Shown in pieces: positions 53,858 through 62,068 of a stretch of 64,000 nucleotides of DNA. The stretch comes from Cyclobacterium lianum (GTDB taxonomy: Bacteria; Bacteroidota; Bacteroidia; Cytophagales; Cyclobacteriaceae). Numbering within the stretch: position 1 is the first letter of the stretch; every line of letters starts with the position of its first letter. A model generated the notes under the pieces. It saw only the letters and a program-made list of their open reading frames with translations, did not search any database and was not told the origin of the DNA. The position numbers and the translations under genes were made by a program. The stretch spans positions 95,747 to 159,746 of the forward strand of contig NZ_FRCY01000011.1 in assembly GCF_900143075.1 (NCBI RefSeq). Reading direction: 5' to 3'.

Positions 53858-56383
53858 TTAATCCGCCTTCTCCTTTCGGGTCACACGGATATCCAGCGCA
53901 TCTCCGCTGCCCGGATAATCAGCAATGATCACATCACCGTCCGAAAGCTCACCCTTCAGTATCTCTTCCGCAAGGGCATCTTCCAGGTATTTCTGGATCG
54001 CCCGATTCAGCGGCCTGGCTCCATACTGCTTGTCATATCCCTTTTCAGAAAGGAAATCTTTAGCTTCATTAGTCAGCTCGATCACGTAACCCAAATCGGT
54101 AATTCGCGCGAATAATTTTTTCAGGTTGATGTCGATGATCTGATGGATATGCTCCTTAGACAGGGAGTTAAATATCACCACATCGTCCAGTCTATTTAGA
54201 AACTCAGGGCTGAAGGCTTTTTTCAGCGCATTTTGGATGGTAGATTTCATCACCTCATCCATATTTTCTTCCTTGGCTTTGGAGGCGAATCCTATGCCCG
54301 CACCGAAATCCTTGAGATCCCTGACACCAATATTGGACGTCATGATGATGATGGTATTTCTGAAGTCAACCCTGCGGCCGAGACCATCTGTGAGCACACC
54401 GTCATCCAGTACCTGCAAGAGTATATTGAATACATCCGGATGTGCTTTTTCTATCTCATCCAACAATACTACTGAGTAGGGCTTTCTCCTCACTTTTTCC
54501 GTCAACTGACCGCCTTCCTCATACCCCACGTAGCCGGGAGGTGCTCCTACAAGGCGGGAGACTGAGAATTTCTCCATGTATTCAGACATGTCAATCCTGA
54601 TCAGAGAATCTTCCTTATCAAAAAGGTATATGGCCAGCATTTTGGCCAACTCTGTTTTACCAACACCCGTGGGCCCCAGGAAAACAAAGGAACCTATAGG
54701 CTTTTTGGGGTCTTTTAACCCTACCCTGGTCCGCTGTATTGCCTTGGTTAGCTTCTTGATTGCCTCATCCTGGCCTACTACTTTACCCTTAAGCTCTTCG
54801 CCCATGTTCAGCAACTTGGCGCCTTCATTCTGGGCAATTCTCCTTGCCGGTATACCGGTCATCATGGCGATTACTTCTGCCACATTATCTTCCTCTACGG
54901 TATATCTTCTCGTCTTGCTGTCCTCTTCCCATTTGGCTTTGGCATTTTCAAGTTGTTCGAGCAGTTTCTTTTCCTTATCTCTCAATTGGGCAGCTTCCTC
55001 GTATTTCTGGCTTTTGACCACACGGTTTTTCTCTACCTTGATCTTTTCTACCTCTTCTTCCAGCTTAAGGATATTCTCAGGTACATGTATGTTGTTGATG
55101 TGCACCCTCGCTCCGGCCTCGTCCAGGATATCTATGGCCTTGTCGGGCAGAAACCGGTCAGAAATGTACCTGTCAGAAAGGTTGACACAGGCCTGAATCG
55201 CTTCCGGTGTATAATTCACATTATGATGGTCTTCATACTTGTCTTTGATATTTTCAAGGATTTGTACCGTCTCCTCAGGAGAGGTAGCATCCACCATCAC
55301 CATCTGAAACCTTCTCGCAAGTGCCCCATCTTTCTCAATATACTGCCTGTATTCATCCAGGGTAGTGGCACCAATACATTGGATTTCTCCCCGTGCAAGG
55401 GCCGGTTTAAACATATTGGAAGCATCCAGTGATCCGCTGGCCCCACCGGCACCAACAATGGTATGGAGCTCATCAATGAAGAGGATAACATTGGGCGACT
55501 TTTCCAATTCGTTCATCACCGCCTTCATGCGTTCTTCAAACTGCCCGCGGTATTTGGTTCCGGCCACCAACGAAGCCAGATCCAGGGTCACCACACGTTT
55601 GTTAAATAACACTCTGGAAACTTTCTTCTGGATAATTCTCAGGGCAAGGCCCTCAGCGATGGCTGTCTTACCTACCCCGGGCTCTCCGATAAGAATGGGA
55701 TTATTTTTCTTTCTTCTGGAAAGAATCTGAGCCACCCGCTCAATTTCTTTTTCTCTGCCGATGATCGGATCCAGCTTGTCCTCTTCTGCCATGCGGGTCA
55801 GATCTCTGCCGAAGTTATCCAGCACCGGTGTTCTGGATTTCTCCGTCCCGCTTTTGGATGTTCCGGAAGAGCTTCCGGATGATCCGAATAGTTTTGAACC
55901 CTCCTCGTCGGAATCGTCAGCCTCCGTGCCGGAGCGTGGAGACTGGTCGGTCTGAAACTCTAACATTTCTTTGACAGAATCATAGGTAGCATCAAACTTT
56001 TGCAAAATCTGAGTAGCAATATTGTCCTCATCTCTCAAAATAGAAAGCAACAAGTGTTCTGTACCAATCAACTGGCTTTTAAATATTTTCGCTTCCAGAT
56101 AGGTAATCTTCAGCACTTTCTCTGACTGTCTGGTCAGAGGTATGTTGGCCAGGTTCTTCACATTGTGGTTTGCGGTGCCTTTTACTGCCCGTTCCACAGA
56201 ATTTCTCAATTCATCCAAAGGAACGCCTAGCTTTTTAAGAATGGAAACAGCCACCCCCTCACCTTCTCGGATCATTCCTAACAAGAGGTGTTCTGTACCG
56301 ATGTAATCATGACCCAGACGCAACGCTTCTTCGCGGCTGAGGGAGATCACCTCTTTAACTCTGTTTGAAAATTTTGCTTCCAT
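53858..56383 (-). CDS. clpC: ClpC-type AAA+ unfoldase of the Clp protease
   Basis: An 841-residue Hsp100 unfoldase that feeds substrates to ClpP. Two Clp_N repeats (about 5-70, with DYIGTEHLLLGMIREGEG, and 80-145), a Ser/Asp-rich linker (145-185), the D1 AAA domain with Walker A GEPGVGKT (233-240), a UVR-type coiled-coil middle domain (about 440-480, EEAAQLRDKEKKL), the D2 domain with GPTGVGKTELAKML and SEYMEKFSVSRLVGAPPGYVGYEEGGQLTE, and a ClpB_D2-small C-terminus. All ATPase motifs are intact. A weak SD (AAGGA) precedes the ATG. Confidence 0.96.
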   Translation of the reverse strand: MEAKFSNRVKEVISLSREEALRLGHDYIGTEHLLLGMIREGEGVAVSILKKLGVPLDELRNSVERAVKGTANHNVKNLANIPLTRQSEKVLKITYLEAKIFKSQLIGTEHLLLSILRDEDNIATQILQKFDATYDSVKEMLEFQTDQSPRSGTEADDSDEEGSKLFGSSGSSSGTSKSGTEKSRTPVLDNFGRDLTRMAEEDKLDPIIGREKEIERVAQILSRRKKNNPILIGEPGVGKTAIAEGLALRIIQKKVSRVLFNKRVVTLDLASLVAGTKYRGQFEERMKAVMNELEKSPNVILFIDELHTIVGAGGASGSLDASNMFKPALARGEIQCIGATTLDEYRQYIEKDGALARRFQMVMVDATSPEETVQILENIKDKYEDHHNVNYTPEAIQACVNLSDRYISDRFLPDKAIDILDEAGARVHINNIHVPENILKLEEEVEKIKVEKNRVVKSQKYEEAAQLRDKEKKLLEQLENAKAKWEEDSKTRRYTVEEDNVAEVIAMMTGIPARRIAQNEGAKLLNMGEELKGKVVGQDEAIKKLTKAIQRTRVGLKDPKKPIGSFVFLGPTGVGKTELAKMLAIYLFDKEDSLIRIDMSEYMEKFSVSRLVGAPPGYVGYEEGGQLTEKVRRKPYSVVLLDEIEKAHPDVFNILLQVLDDGVLTDGLGRRVDFRNTIIIMTSNIGVRDLKDFGAGIGFASKAKEENMDEVMKSTIQNALKKAFSPEFLNRLDDVVIFNSLSKEHIHQIIDINLKKLFARITDLGYVIELTNEAKDFLSEKGYDKQYGARPLNRAIQKYLEDALAEEILKGELSDGDVIIADYPGSGDALDIRVTRKEKAD

Positions 56384-56467
56384 TATATCCTTTGTTATGG
56401 TATTATTTCGAATATTTGATTAATGTTATCAAATTTGGTTTAAAAACACAATACTTTTACATATTGT

Positions 56468-57103
56468 TCAATTACTTTTTTCTGATCGGTTTAAAATGGT
56501 TTCTGCCATAGGTCCTTCACAGAAAAGCAAATCTACAATGGACAAGTTAGGAACAAAGTTTGCGCCAAATATTTGCTGATATTCATGAGGATAGTAAATT
56601 TTATCCCTGTCCATCAGTCTTTTGGGATGAATCAAGCCCCTGATGTCCTTCGACGCTTCATTCTTATCATATTTTTCACAAACCCGCAATCTGACATCCC
56701 AGCCCAGAGATTTAAGACAAACTGTCAGTAATTCCCGATTGAGGTCTATAAGGAACGCCTGCTTTTGTAAATATACGTGCTCCAGGTCAGAATAAAAATA
56801 CTCAAAGAACGGCGCTTTTCCGTAGGCACTCTGAATGCCTCTCAGGTGCACATTCAACCATTTTTGCTGATAATCTATTTTCAACTCTTTGATTTGCAGT
56901 CTTTTTCTGATTCCAAACACCGGCACGCTCAAAACTTCCTTTTTGTTTGCCAGTAAGACTTCAGCCTTATTGGCATATGATTGTCGTATAACTGGCTCGG
57001 ATGCAGGAATCACTATCTCTTTGCATGCTTTTATGGCGACAAAATACGACAATGGTGGCAAATAGAGTGAATCAGAAATCACCGCCGGAAAGGTACTGTT
57101 CAT
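56468..57103 (-). CDS. WbqC-like family protein
   Basis: A 211-residue protein of the WbqC-like family, named for an O-antigen cluster gene; biochemical role unknown. It has the family start SDSLYLPPLSYFVAIKACKEIVIPASEPVIRQSYANKAEV (in two blocks), VPVFGIRKRLQIKELKIDY, and the C-terminal NLSIVDLLFCEGPMAETIL, where family members read (N)(L)SI(L)DLLFN-GPE. Conserved Asp and Glu could suggest a transferase. It lies between clpC (84 bases) and the Sua5-like gene (63 bases) on one strand. Confidence 0.8.
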   Translation of the reverse strand: MNSTFPAVISDSLYLPPLSYFVAIKACKEIVIPASEPVIRQSYANKAEVLLANKKEVLSVPVFGIRKRLQIKELKIDYQQKWLNVHLRGIQSAYGKAPFFEYFYSDLEHVYLQKQAFLIDLNRELLTVCLKSLGWDVRLRVCEKYDKNEASKDIRGLIHPKRLMDRDKIYYPHEYQQIFGANFVPNLSIVDLLFCEGPMAETILNRSEKSN

Positions 57104-57166
57104 ATTCTTCCGTTTGCGGAAAGTTAGTCCCGATAAATTCTTCTGGCAAATGAAAAACAGATTTCT

Positions 57167-57796
57167 TCAAATGATTTCGTTGATTTCTCCCAGCCCCTCT
57201 CTCAAGACTTCTATCTGATCGGCTGTACAGTCTACGACCGTGGAGGCTACATTGTTGCCATATCCCCCGTCAATTACGACATCCACCAGATCTTTAAATT
57301 TCTCATAGATCAGTTCGGGATCTGTACTGTATTCGATCACGTCATCTTCGTCTCTGATGGATGTTGTGAGAATAGGCTGGCCCAGCTCCTTTACCAACGT
57401 ACGTGGTATATTGTGGTCAGGAACCCGGATTCCTACTGTCTTTTTCTTGCTGTTCAGCATTTTGGGCACCTTGTTATTGGCATCCAGAATAAAGGTAAAT
57501 GGACCCGGCAAGGCTTTCTTCATCATTTTAAATACCGGCGTACTCAGCGCCCTGGTGTATTCAGAAATATTGCTAAGGTCATAGCAGATAAACGAAAAAT
57601 TCTGCTTTTTGGGTTTAACTCCCTTGATCAAACTTATTCTTTCTATGGCTTTCTGGTTAAAAATATCACAACCCATCCCATAAATGGTATCCGTGGGATA
57701 GATGATCACACCTCCTTGCTTCAAGACCTCAACTACCTGCTGTATCCTTCTTGGATCAGGATTTTCGGGGTATATTTTGATAAATGCCGCAGCCAT
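57167..57796 (-). CDS. Sua5/YciO/YrdC-family protein
   Basis: A 209-residue protein of the L-threonylcarbamoyladenylate synthase family, the enzyme that activates threonine for t6A37 in tRNA. Conserved KQGGVIIYPTDTIYGMGCD, KPKKQNFSFICYDL, LPGPFTFILDA, VGIRVPDH and STVVDC. It lacks the C-terminal Sua5 domain, so it is closer to YrdC/YciO; the KxR(x)2-S-x-N catalytic set of YrdC is only partly present (KPKK...), so t6A synthesis versus a YciO-like role is open. The Met at 57796 fits the promoter position better than 57802. Confidence 0.85.
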   Translation of the reverse strand: MAAAFIKIYPENPDPRRIQQVVEVLKQGGVIIYPTDTIYGMGCDIFNQKAIERISLIKGVKPKKQNFSFICYDLSNISEYTRALSTPVFKMMKKALPGPFTFILDANNKVPKMLNSKKKTVGIRVPDHNIPRTLVKELGQPILTTSIRDEDDVIEYSTDPELIYEKFKDLVDVVIDGGYGNNVASTVVDCTADQIEVLREGLGEINEII

Positions 57797-57799
57797 ATT

Positions 57800-57807
57800 C
57801 AAATTTA
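57800..57807 (-). promoter_or_regulatory. -7 element abutting the Sua5-like start
   Basis: Minus strand TAAATTTG, exact -7 match, followed by 3 bases and the ATG at 57796. The geometry is the same as at galE and predicts a leaderless transcript. No clear -33 element. Confidence 0.45.
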
Positions 57808-57932
57808 AGCGAAGATGTTTTTTTTAGAATAACTATTTTTAAATTAAATCATTTAATCGACAAAAAGAAAGCGGCATCTCTTTTTTCAGCCGATTTTATT
57901 TTTTCTTAAAAACCAAGTACCTGATTAAATAG

Positions 57933-57940
57933 TATATTTG
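57933..57940 (+). promoter_or_regulatory. -7 element of mltG operon
   Basis: TATATTTG, exact -7 match; start predicted near 57947 with a leader of about 64 bases. No convincing -33 TTTG. Confidence 0.4.
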
Positions 57941-58010
57941 TGCAGCGGTGAGGGTTTGCGCAGAGGGCCGCAGATTGAAAAATCAAGAGATTGAAATGAA
58001 ATAAAAACAA

Positions 58011-59057
58011 ATGTTGACAGATAAAAAAAAGAAATATTTACTGGTAGGACTGGTGGCGTTTTCCGTATTGCTCACCTCTCTGAGCTTTTATTTTTATCAG
58101 GCTTTTTTCTCTCCCAACACCTTGGTAGACCGGGAGGAGCCTGAGGTCCTCGACATCTACACGGGCAGCACTTTCCAGCAAGTATTGGACAGTTTGATCG
58201 CCAGAGATATCATCAATGAGGTGGTAACTTTCAGTTTTGTCGCCAAGGTCATGAAATACCAGGATGCGGTCAAGCCCGGACGCTACACCATACAGCCAAA
58301 AATGTCTAACCGGGAGTTGGTGGCTCTGCTCCGTTCGGGGCGACAAAGTCCGGTCAATATTACGTTTAACAATATCCGACTACCAGAAGAGCTGGCAGAA
58401 AAAATAACGGACAATCTTGAAATGGATGCAGGCTCCTTTCTGGCCCTGCTGGAAGACGAGGCGTTTACAGAGAAATATGGCTTTGATTCCACCAACATCA
58501 TGGCGATGTTTATTCCCAATACCTATGAGGTATACTGGAACCTTGGTCCCATCGACCTGTTTGACAGGATGCACCGGGAATACGAAAAATTCTGGACTAC
58601 GGAACGGATTGAAAAGGCCGAAAAGCTACAAATGGATCCGATGGAAGTAGCCACGCTGGCATCTATCGTACAGGCTGAAACAAACAAAGCCGACGAACGC
58701 CCGCTGGTAGCCGGCGTGTATATCAACCGGCTGGAAAGAAATATCCCGCTACAGGCCGACCCTACCTTACTGTATGCCCTGGGGGACTTCAGCATCCGTA
58801 GGGTGCTGAACGTACACAAAGAAGTGGAAAGCCCCTACAATACTTACAAGTATGCGGGTCTCCCTCCCGGCCCCATTAATTTGCCGGAAATCAGCTCCCT
58901 GGATGCAGTGTTGAATCATACCGATCACAATTACCTGTATTTTTGTGCCAAGGCAGATTTTTCGGGTTACCATGCTTTTGCCACCAATCTCCGGGACCAC
59001 ATGATCAATGCCCGGAAATATCAGAATGCTTTAAACGCCTCAAAGATTTACAGATAA
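58011..59057 (+). CDS. mltG: Endolytic murein transglycosylase MltG
   Basis: A 348-residue inner-membrane enzyme that cuts nascent glycan strands and so sets their length. One N-terminal membrane helix (about 9-31), a LysM-like region (about 45-110), and the YceG domain. The catalytic Glu is E223 in ASIVQAETNKADERP; VAGVYINRLERNIPLQADPTLLYALG and YNTYKYAGLPPGPI follow as family blocks. Length is normal. Its stop overlaps the thioesterase start by 1 base (TAATG). Confidence 0.96.
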   Translation: MLTDKKKKYLLVGLVAFSVLLTSLSFYFYQAFFSPNTLVDREEPEVLDIYTGSTFQQVLDSLIARDIINEVVTFSFVAKVMKYQDAVKPGRYTIQPKMSNRELVALLRSGRQSPVNITFNNIRLPEELAEKITDNLEMDAGSFLALLEDEAFTEKYGFDSTNIMAMFIPNTYEVYWNLGPIDLFDRMHREYEKFWTTERIEKAEKLQMDPMEVATLASIVQAETNKADERPLVAGVYINRLERNIPLQADPTLLYALGDFSIRRVLNVHKEVESPYNTYKYAGLPPGPINLPEISSLDAVLNHTDHNYLYFCAKADFSGYHAFATNLRDHMINARKYQNALNASKIYR

Positions 59058-59485
59058 TGTTTACACACGAACACCAGCTCCGGGTAAGGTATGCAGAAAC
59101 AGATCAGATGGGGTATGTGTACTATGGCAATTACGCAGCATACTATGAAGTGGCCAGAGTGGAAGCACTGCGCAATATTGGATTTTCCTATAAGGAAATG
59201 GAGGCAAACGGTATCATGATGCCGGTACTGGAAAACCACAGCCGGTTTTTGCTTCCGGGAAAATACGATGAATTGCTGACCATCAGAGTAATTCTCAAAG
59301 ATATGCCCGGTGTACGCATTCGGTTTCACTATGAGATCTATTCTGAAGACGGTGAACTAATACATACGGGAGAGACCCTGCTTACCTTTCTGAAAACAGA
59401 CAACCACAAGCCCTGCAGGCCTCCCCAGAAGTTTATGGCACTTATCCGTCCGTATTTTGAACCATCAGCCAAGGCGTCAATGTGA
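59057..59485 (+). CDS. Hotdog-fold acyl-CoA thioesterase (YbgC/4HBT type)
   Basis: A 142-residue single hotdog-fold thioesterase. The catalytic region RYAETDQMGYVYYGNYAAYYEVARVE has the D of the YbgC/4-hydroxybenzoyl-CoA group (Y-x2-TD-x3-Y-x2-Y). The frame is open upstream to 58943 inside mltG, but the family N-terminus begins at the ATG 59057. It overlaps mltG by 1 base and the next gene by 4 (GTGA). In other bacteria YbgC-type enzymes act on acyl-CoA or acyl-ACP near envelope systems; exact substrate not known. Confidence 0.9.
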   Translation: MFTHEHQLRVRYAETDQMGYVYYGNYAAYYEVARVEALRNIGFSYKEMEANGIMMPVLENHSRFLLPGKYDELLTIRVILKDMPGVRIRFHYEIYSEDGELIHTGETLLTFLKTDNHKPCRPPQKFMALIRPYFEPSAKASM

Positions 59486-60432
59486 AAACCCGGATCAATC
59501 GTCTTAAAGTGAGGTTACACGAGCAGGCCTTGCGTTTAAAGCCCATTCACTTCGGTAACCCCGATCAAAACCTGTATGATGTGGGGAAAATTTTTCTGCA
59601 CCATATACAAAAAGACGATGTGTTCGAAAGGGCCAGCGCCATGGCTTTTAACTTCACAGTGGCCATGTTTCCCTTGTTGCTGTTTTTATTAAATACGATT
59701 CCTTTCATACAATTTTTTATCCCGGAGGTAACCACGGCAAATATCCTGATATTTGTACGTGATATATTGCCCGACAACATCTATAATGAAGCAGCGCCTA
59801 CGATCATGGATATCGTCAGTAAGCCGAGGCAAAGCTTGTTGTCTCTGGGTTTTTTTCTGGCTCTTTACCTTTCTACCAATGGAGTAATTTCCATGATGAA
59901 TGCTTTTAATGCCGTATACAGGACGCGGGAAAACCGCGGTTTTCTCCGTACACGTCTGGTAGCGGTCAGTATTGTAGTGGTTTTGGTCCTGAGTATATGC
60001 GGGGCGGTATTGGTGATGCTGGTCGGCAGCAACCTGCTGTACCGTTTTTCTGAATTTGAATTTGTGAGCAACTCCATATACTATTATTCTCTGGCTTCAT
60101 TTCGATTCTTTGTGCTCTTGTTGCTCTTCATCATCGCAACAGCCTATATATTTCGGTTTGCACCTGCGGTCCATGACAAGTGGAAGTTTTTCTCTACGGG
60201 ATCCGTGGTTGCCGGCACACTGATTACCCTGGGGTTTTTTCTTTTCACCTTTTACCTGAACAATTTCTCTACCTATAACAAACTGTATGGGTCAATCGGC
60301 ACGATGATAGCGGTGATGCTATGGTTATGGATCACTTCGATATTGGTTTTGGTAGGGTTTGAGATCAATGTGAGTCTGGATAAGGCCCGAGACAGGAAAG
60401 CACGCAAAAAGCAGCTGATTCAGAAACAATAA
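59482..60432 (+). CDS. YihY/BrkB-family membrane protein
   Basis: A 316-residue inner-membrane protein of the YihY/virulence factor BrkB (UPF0761) family, formerly misnamed RNase BN; function unknown. Six hydrophobic segments; family stretches ERASAMAFNFTVAMFPLLLF, LSTNGVISMMNAFNAVYRTRENRGF, YGSIGTMIAVMLWLWITSILVLVGFEIN. The C-terminal tail is basic (RDRKARKKQ). GTG start at 59482 overlaps the thioesterase stop. Confidence 0.92.
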   Translation: MKTRINRLKVRLHEQALRLKPIHFGNPDQNLYDVGKIFLHHIQKDDVFERASAMAFNFTVAMFPLLLFLLNTIPFIQFFIPEVTTANILIFVRDILPDNIYNEAAPTIMDIVSKPRQSLLSLGFFLALYLSTNGVISMMNAFNAVYRTRENRGFLRTRLVAVSIVVVLVLSICGAVLVMLVGSNLLYRFSEFEFVSNSIYYYSLASFRFFVLLLLFIIATAYIFRFAPAVHDKWKFFSTGSVVAGTLITLGFFLFTFYLNNFSTYNKLYGSIGTMIAVMLWLWITSILVLVGFEINVSLDKARDRKARKKQLIQKQ

Positions 60433-60467
60433 ATTATACCACATCAAATATTTTTAGGGCGATTAGA

Positions 60468-60498
60468 TTTGAATTAATTGGAAATAGGTCTACCTTTG
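60468..60498 (+). promoter_or_regulatory. Promoter of tRNA-Ser
   Basis: TTTG at 60468-60471, 19 bases, TACCTTTG at 60491-60498, both exact. Transcription should begin near 60504, about 64 bases before the mature tRNA 5' end. Confidence 0.8.
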
Positions 60499-60567
60499 CA
60501 GACCGAAACACATAAATAATGGACTTCAGTAGCAGTGATTTATTTTTCGCCGTTACTGAAAGGAAAA

Positions 60568-60652
60568 AGAGGAGTGGCAGAGTGGTCGATTGCGGCGGTC
60601 TTGAAAACCGTTGAACCGCGAGGTTCCGGGGGTTCGAATCCCTCCTCCTCTG
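60568..60652 (+). tRNA. tRNA-Ser (anticodon UGA)
   Basis: An 85-base class II tRNA. Acceptor AGAGGAG (60568-60574) pairs with CTCCTCT (60645-60651), discriminator G 60652. The anticodon loop CTTGAAA carries TGA at 60602-60604. A long variable arm (about 60612-60627) fits tRNA-Ser. The T arm is GGGGG-TTCGAAT-CCCTC (60628-60644). CCA is not encoded (CTG follows). Confidence 0.97.
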
Positions 60653-60707
60653 CTGGATGAAATCCTAACTAATTGTAAATCAATAGGTTAGGGTTTTATT
60701 TTTTTAA

Positions 60708-60731
60708 TCAGGGGCGAATTCAGGGGCGAAA
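60708..60731. repeat. Tandem 12-bp direct repeat next to tRNA-Ser
   Basis: TCAGGGGCGAAT is followed directly by TCAGGGGCGAAA, 11 of 12 identical, 56 bases after the tRNA end. Could be an integrase arm site or remnant (inference). Confidence 0.6.
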
Positions 60732-60912
60732 TATCGGGTTTTTTGTCCTGTTCGTATAAGATGATTAAGGTATTAAACTTTTTTTTGATCGTATGTGATT
60801 TTCCTAAAATAGGTATTTGCTGTAGTTTGCATCCTCTCCCCTGTCCATTTCGATCTCCAAAATGAATATTCCTCTCGTTTACAAATGGGTAAAATGGCGT
60901 TTGACCCATCCT

Positions 60913-60940
60913 CGCCCCCCGGTCCCCTGGAGGGGAAGGC
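60913..60940. repeat. GC-rich palindromic patch (TCCCCTGGAGGGGA)
   Basis: TCCCCTGGAGGGGA at 60923-60936 is a perfect 5-bp-arm inverted repeat around TGGA, within CCCCCCGGT...AAGGCC. From memory this motif recurs between genes in many Bacteroidota. One copy here. Confidence 0.45.
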
Positions 60941-61174
60941 CACGTACAGAGACATTGGGTGTAAAAAAAGGTTTATTGGAAATGAGTCTTTTTCAATTAG
61001 CAAAAAACTAGATTTCCTAATTTGCCACTCCCGTCTTTACCTGCCTAAAACACGAATTAGAACCTACTTCAAACCATTGACTTTTAATATTTTAACAAGC
61101 TTTTTTTCACCTAAAAAACTTTCATTCTACGTCAAAAATTAGTAACTTAAGGAATCGTTTTAAACAGCAAAACT

Positions 61175-61405
61175 ATGGGATTCCTGATTAAACTTTTCGT
61201 CGTCTCCTTTATTTGCGTGGTAGCCATGTTCGGTGCTTTGGGCAGCGAAAACGAATGGCCGGGTCTGATAGTGGCCATTACGGTGTGGGTTTGGTTTATC
61301 TATTCCCTATCTAAACCCAACGAATACAATTCCGACAGAAAGATCAGGGAACTGGAGCGCAGAAACGAGGAGCTTATGAGGAAACTGGAACAAAGAGGTC
61401 GCTAA
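61175..61405 (+). CDS. Small membrane protein with coiled-coil tail
   Basis: A 76-residue predicted membrane protein. Two hydrophobic segments (about 4-22 and 29-46) are followed by a charged helical tail with heptad-like spacing (RKIRELERRNEELMRKLEQR). No family recognised. The reading frame is regular and has no competing frame, so it is probably real. Isolated in the AT-rich tail of the window. Confidence 0.6.
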   Translation: MGFLIKLFVVSFICVVAMFGALGSENEWPGLIVAITVWVWFIYSLSKPNEYNSDRKIRELERRNEELMRKLEQRGR

Positions 61406-61457
61406 TAATCGGGTCCAGTAATATTTTTCTTTCAACACCCCAAAAGCGGCAATACCA

Positions 61458-61673
61458 TCAAAGGTCCAGTTTCAAGCCTGCCATTTCCAATTCCTTGATA
61501 TGCATACCGGCAAGGATCAAGTCGTCTCCTTCGATGGCTTGCAGGATTTTTTTAATCAGCTCATTTAACTTTTTACCTTTTTCCAACCTTTCAAATGGAA
61601 AGGGATCCAGGTTCTGGTCTATCAGCTGGTTGATCTTCCTATCTATCTGGGCTTGCTTGTTTTTTAATTGCAT
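61458..61673 (-). CDS. Small charged helical protein, unknown
   Basis: About 71 residues from the ATG at 61673 (a GTG at 61697 would add 8). It is rich in K, E, L and I, with helical pattern LEKGKKLNELIKKILQAIEGDD; no membrane segment and no recognised domain. It lies opposite to the membrane-protein gene, with a 52-base gap. Probably a real small gene, with modest certainty. Confidence 0.5.
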   Translation of the reverse strand: MQLKNKQAQIDRKINQLIDQNLDPFPFERLEKGKKLNELIKKILQAIEGDDLILAGMHIKELEMAGLKLDL

Positions 61674-61697
61674 TACGATCAGGGAGATATATTTCAC

Positions 61698-62068
61698 TGT
61701 TTATTATATTAACATGTTTGGGTTAATAATTTAAACGAAATATTGTAAATCCCTGACTATTTATTGAGAAATCCTATATTTACCTTTTTTCACCTGCAAC
61801 CATTTTCCACTATGGATTACTAATATCGGACTAGATACTTTTGCATAGAGTGGCCGAATAGGATCTAGGTCGACCGAGGAGGTTAGCTAGTCCTATCCGG
61901 GAAGACGGAATGCATGGGTGTCCTTGGGGAGGGGAAAAGTGTTTGGGTTTTTGTAGGAACGGACAAAATTCAAACTTTTTTCCCCGGGGAAATTGAGGCT
62001 GTGACCGAAAATTTAAGTTTTGGTAAATAATCCCAGTCATTTTTGGCAGAATTAAACTATCTTTAAGA
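61698..62068 (+). other. 371-base gap with an odd GC-rich patch
   Basis: A patch at about 61840-62000 is GC-richer than its AT-rich surroundings. The plus-frame translation (GRPRRLASPIREDGMHGC and on) is broken by stops; the minus frame 61831-62076 stays open for 81 codons but overlaps the next gene's start and resembles no family. It may be a relic of an inserted gene or repeat. Confidence 0.35.

Larger units (their letters stand above)
60653..61174 (+). other. 522-base region after tRNA-Ser, possible island edge
   Basis: No credible gene. It holds the tandem 12-bp repeat (60708-60731) and a GC-rich palindromic patch (60913-60940). The sequence is uneven, with T-rich runs, as in DNA left by integration events next to tRNA genes. 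No integrase is visible. Confidence 0.5.

Noticed and set aside
54576..55196. 206-codon plus-strand ORF opposite clpC
   Set aside because: Ser/Leu-rich antisense shadow of the conserved clpC coding sequence.
58943..59056. Upstream extension of the thioesterase frame into mltG
   Set aside because: The added residues do not fit the hotdog fold; the ATG at 59057 overlaps the mltG stop in the usual coupled manner.
60885..61142. 85-codon ORF after tRNA-Ser
   Set aside because: Its N-terminal part is the translation of the GC-rich palindromic patch, and the remainder has no protein-like pattern.
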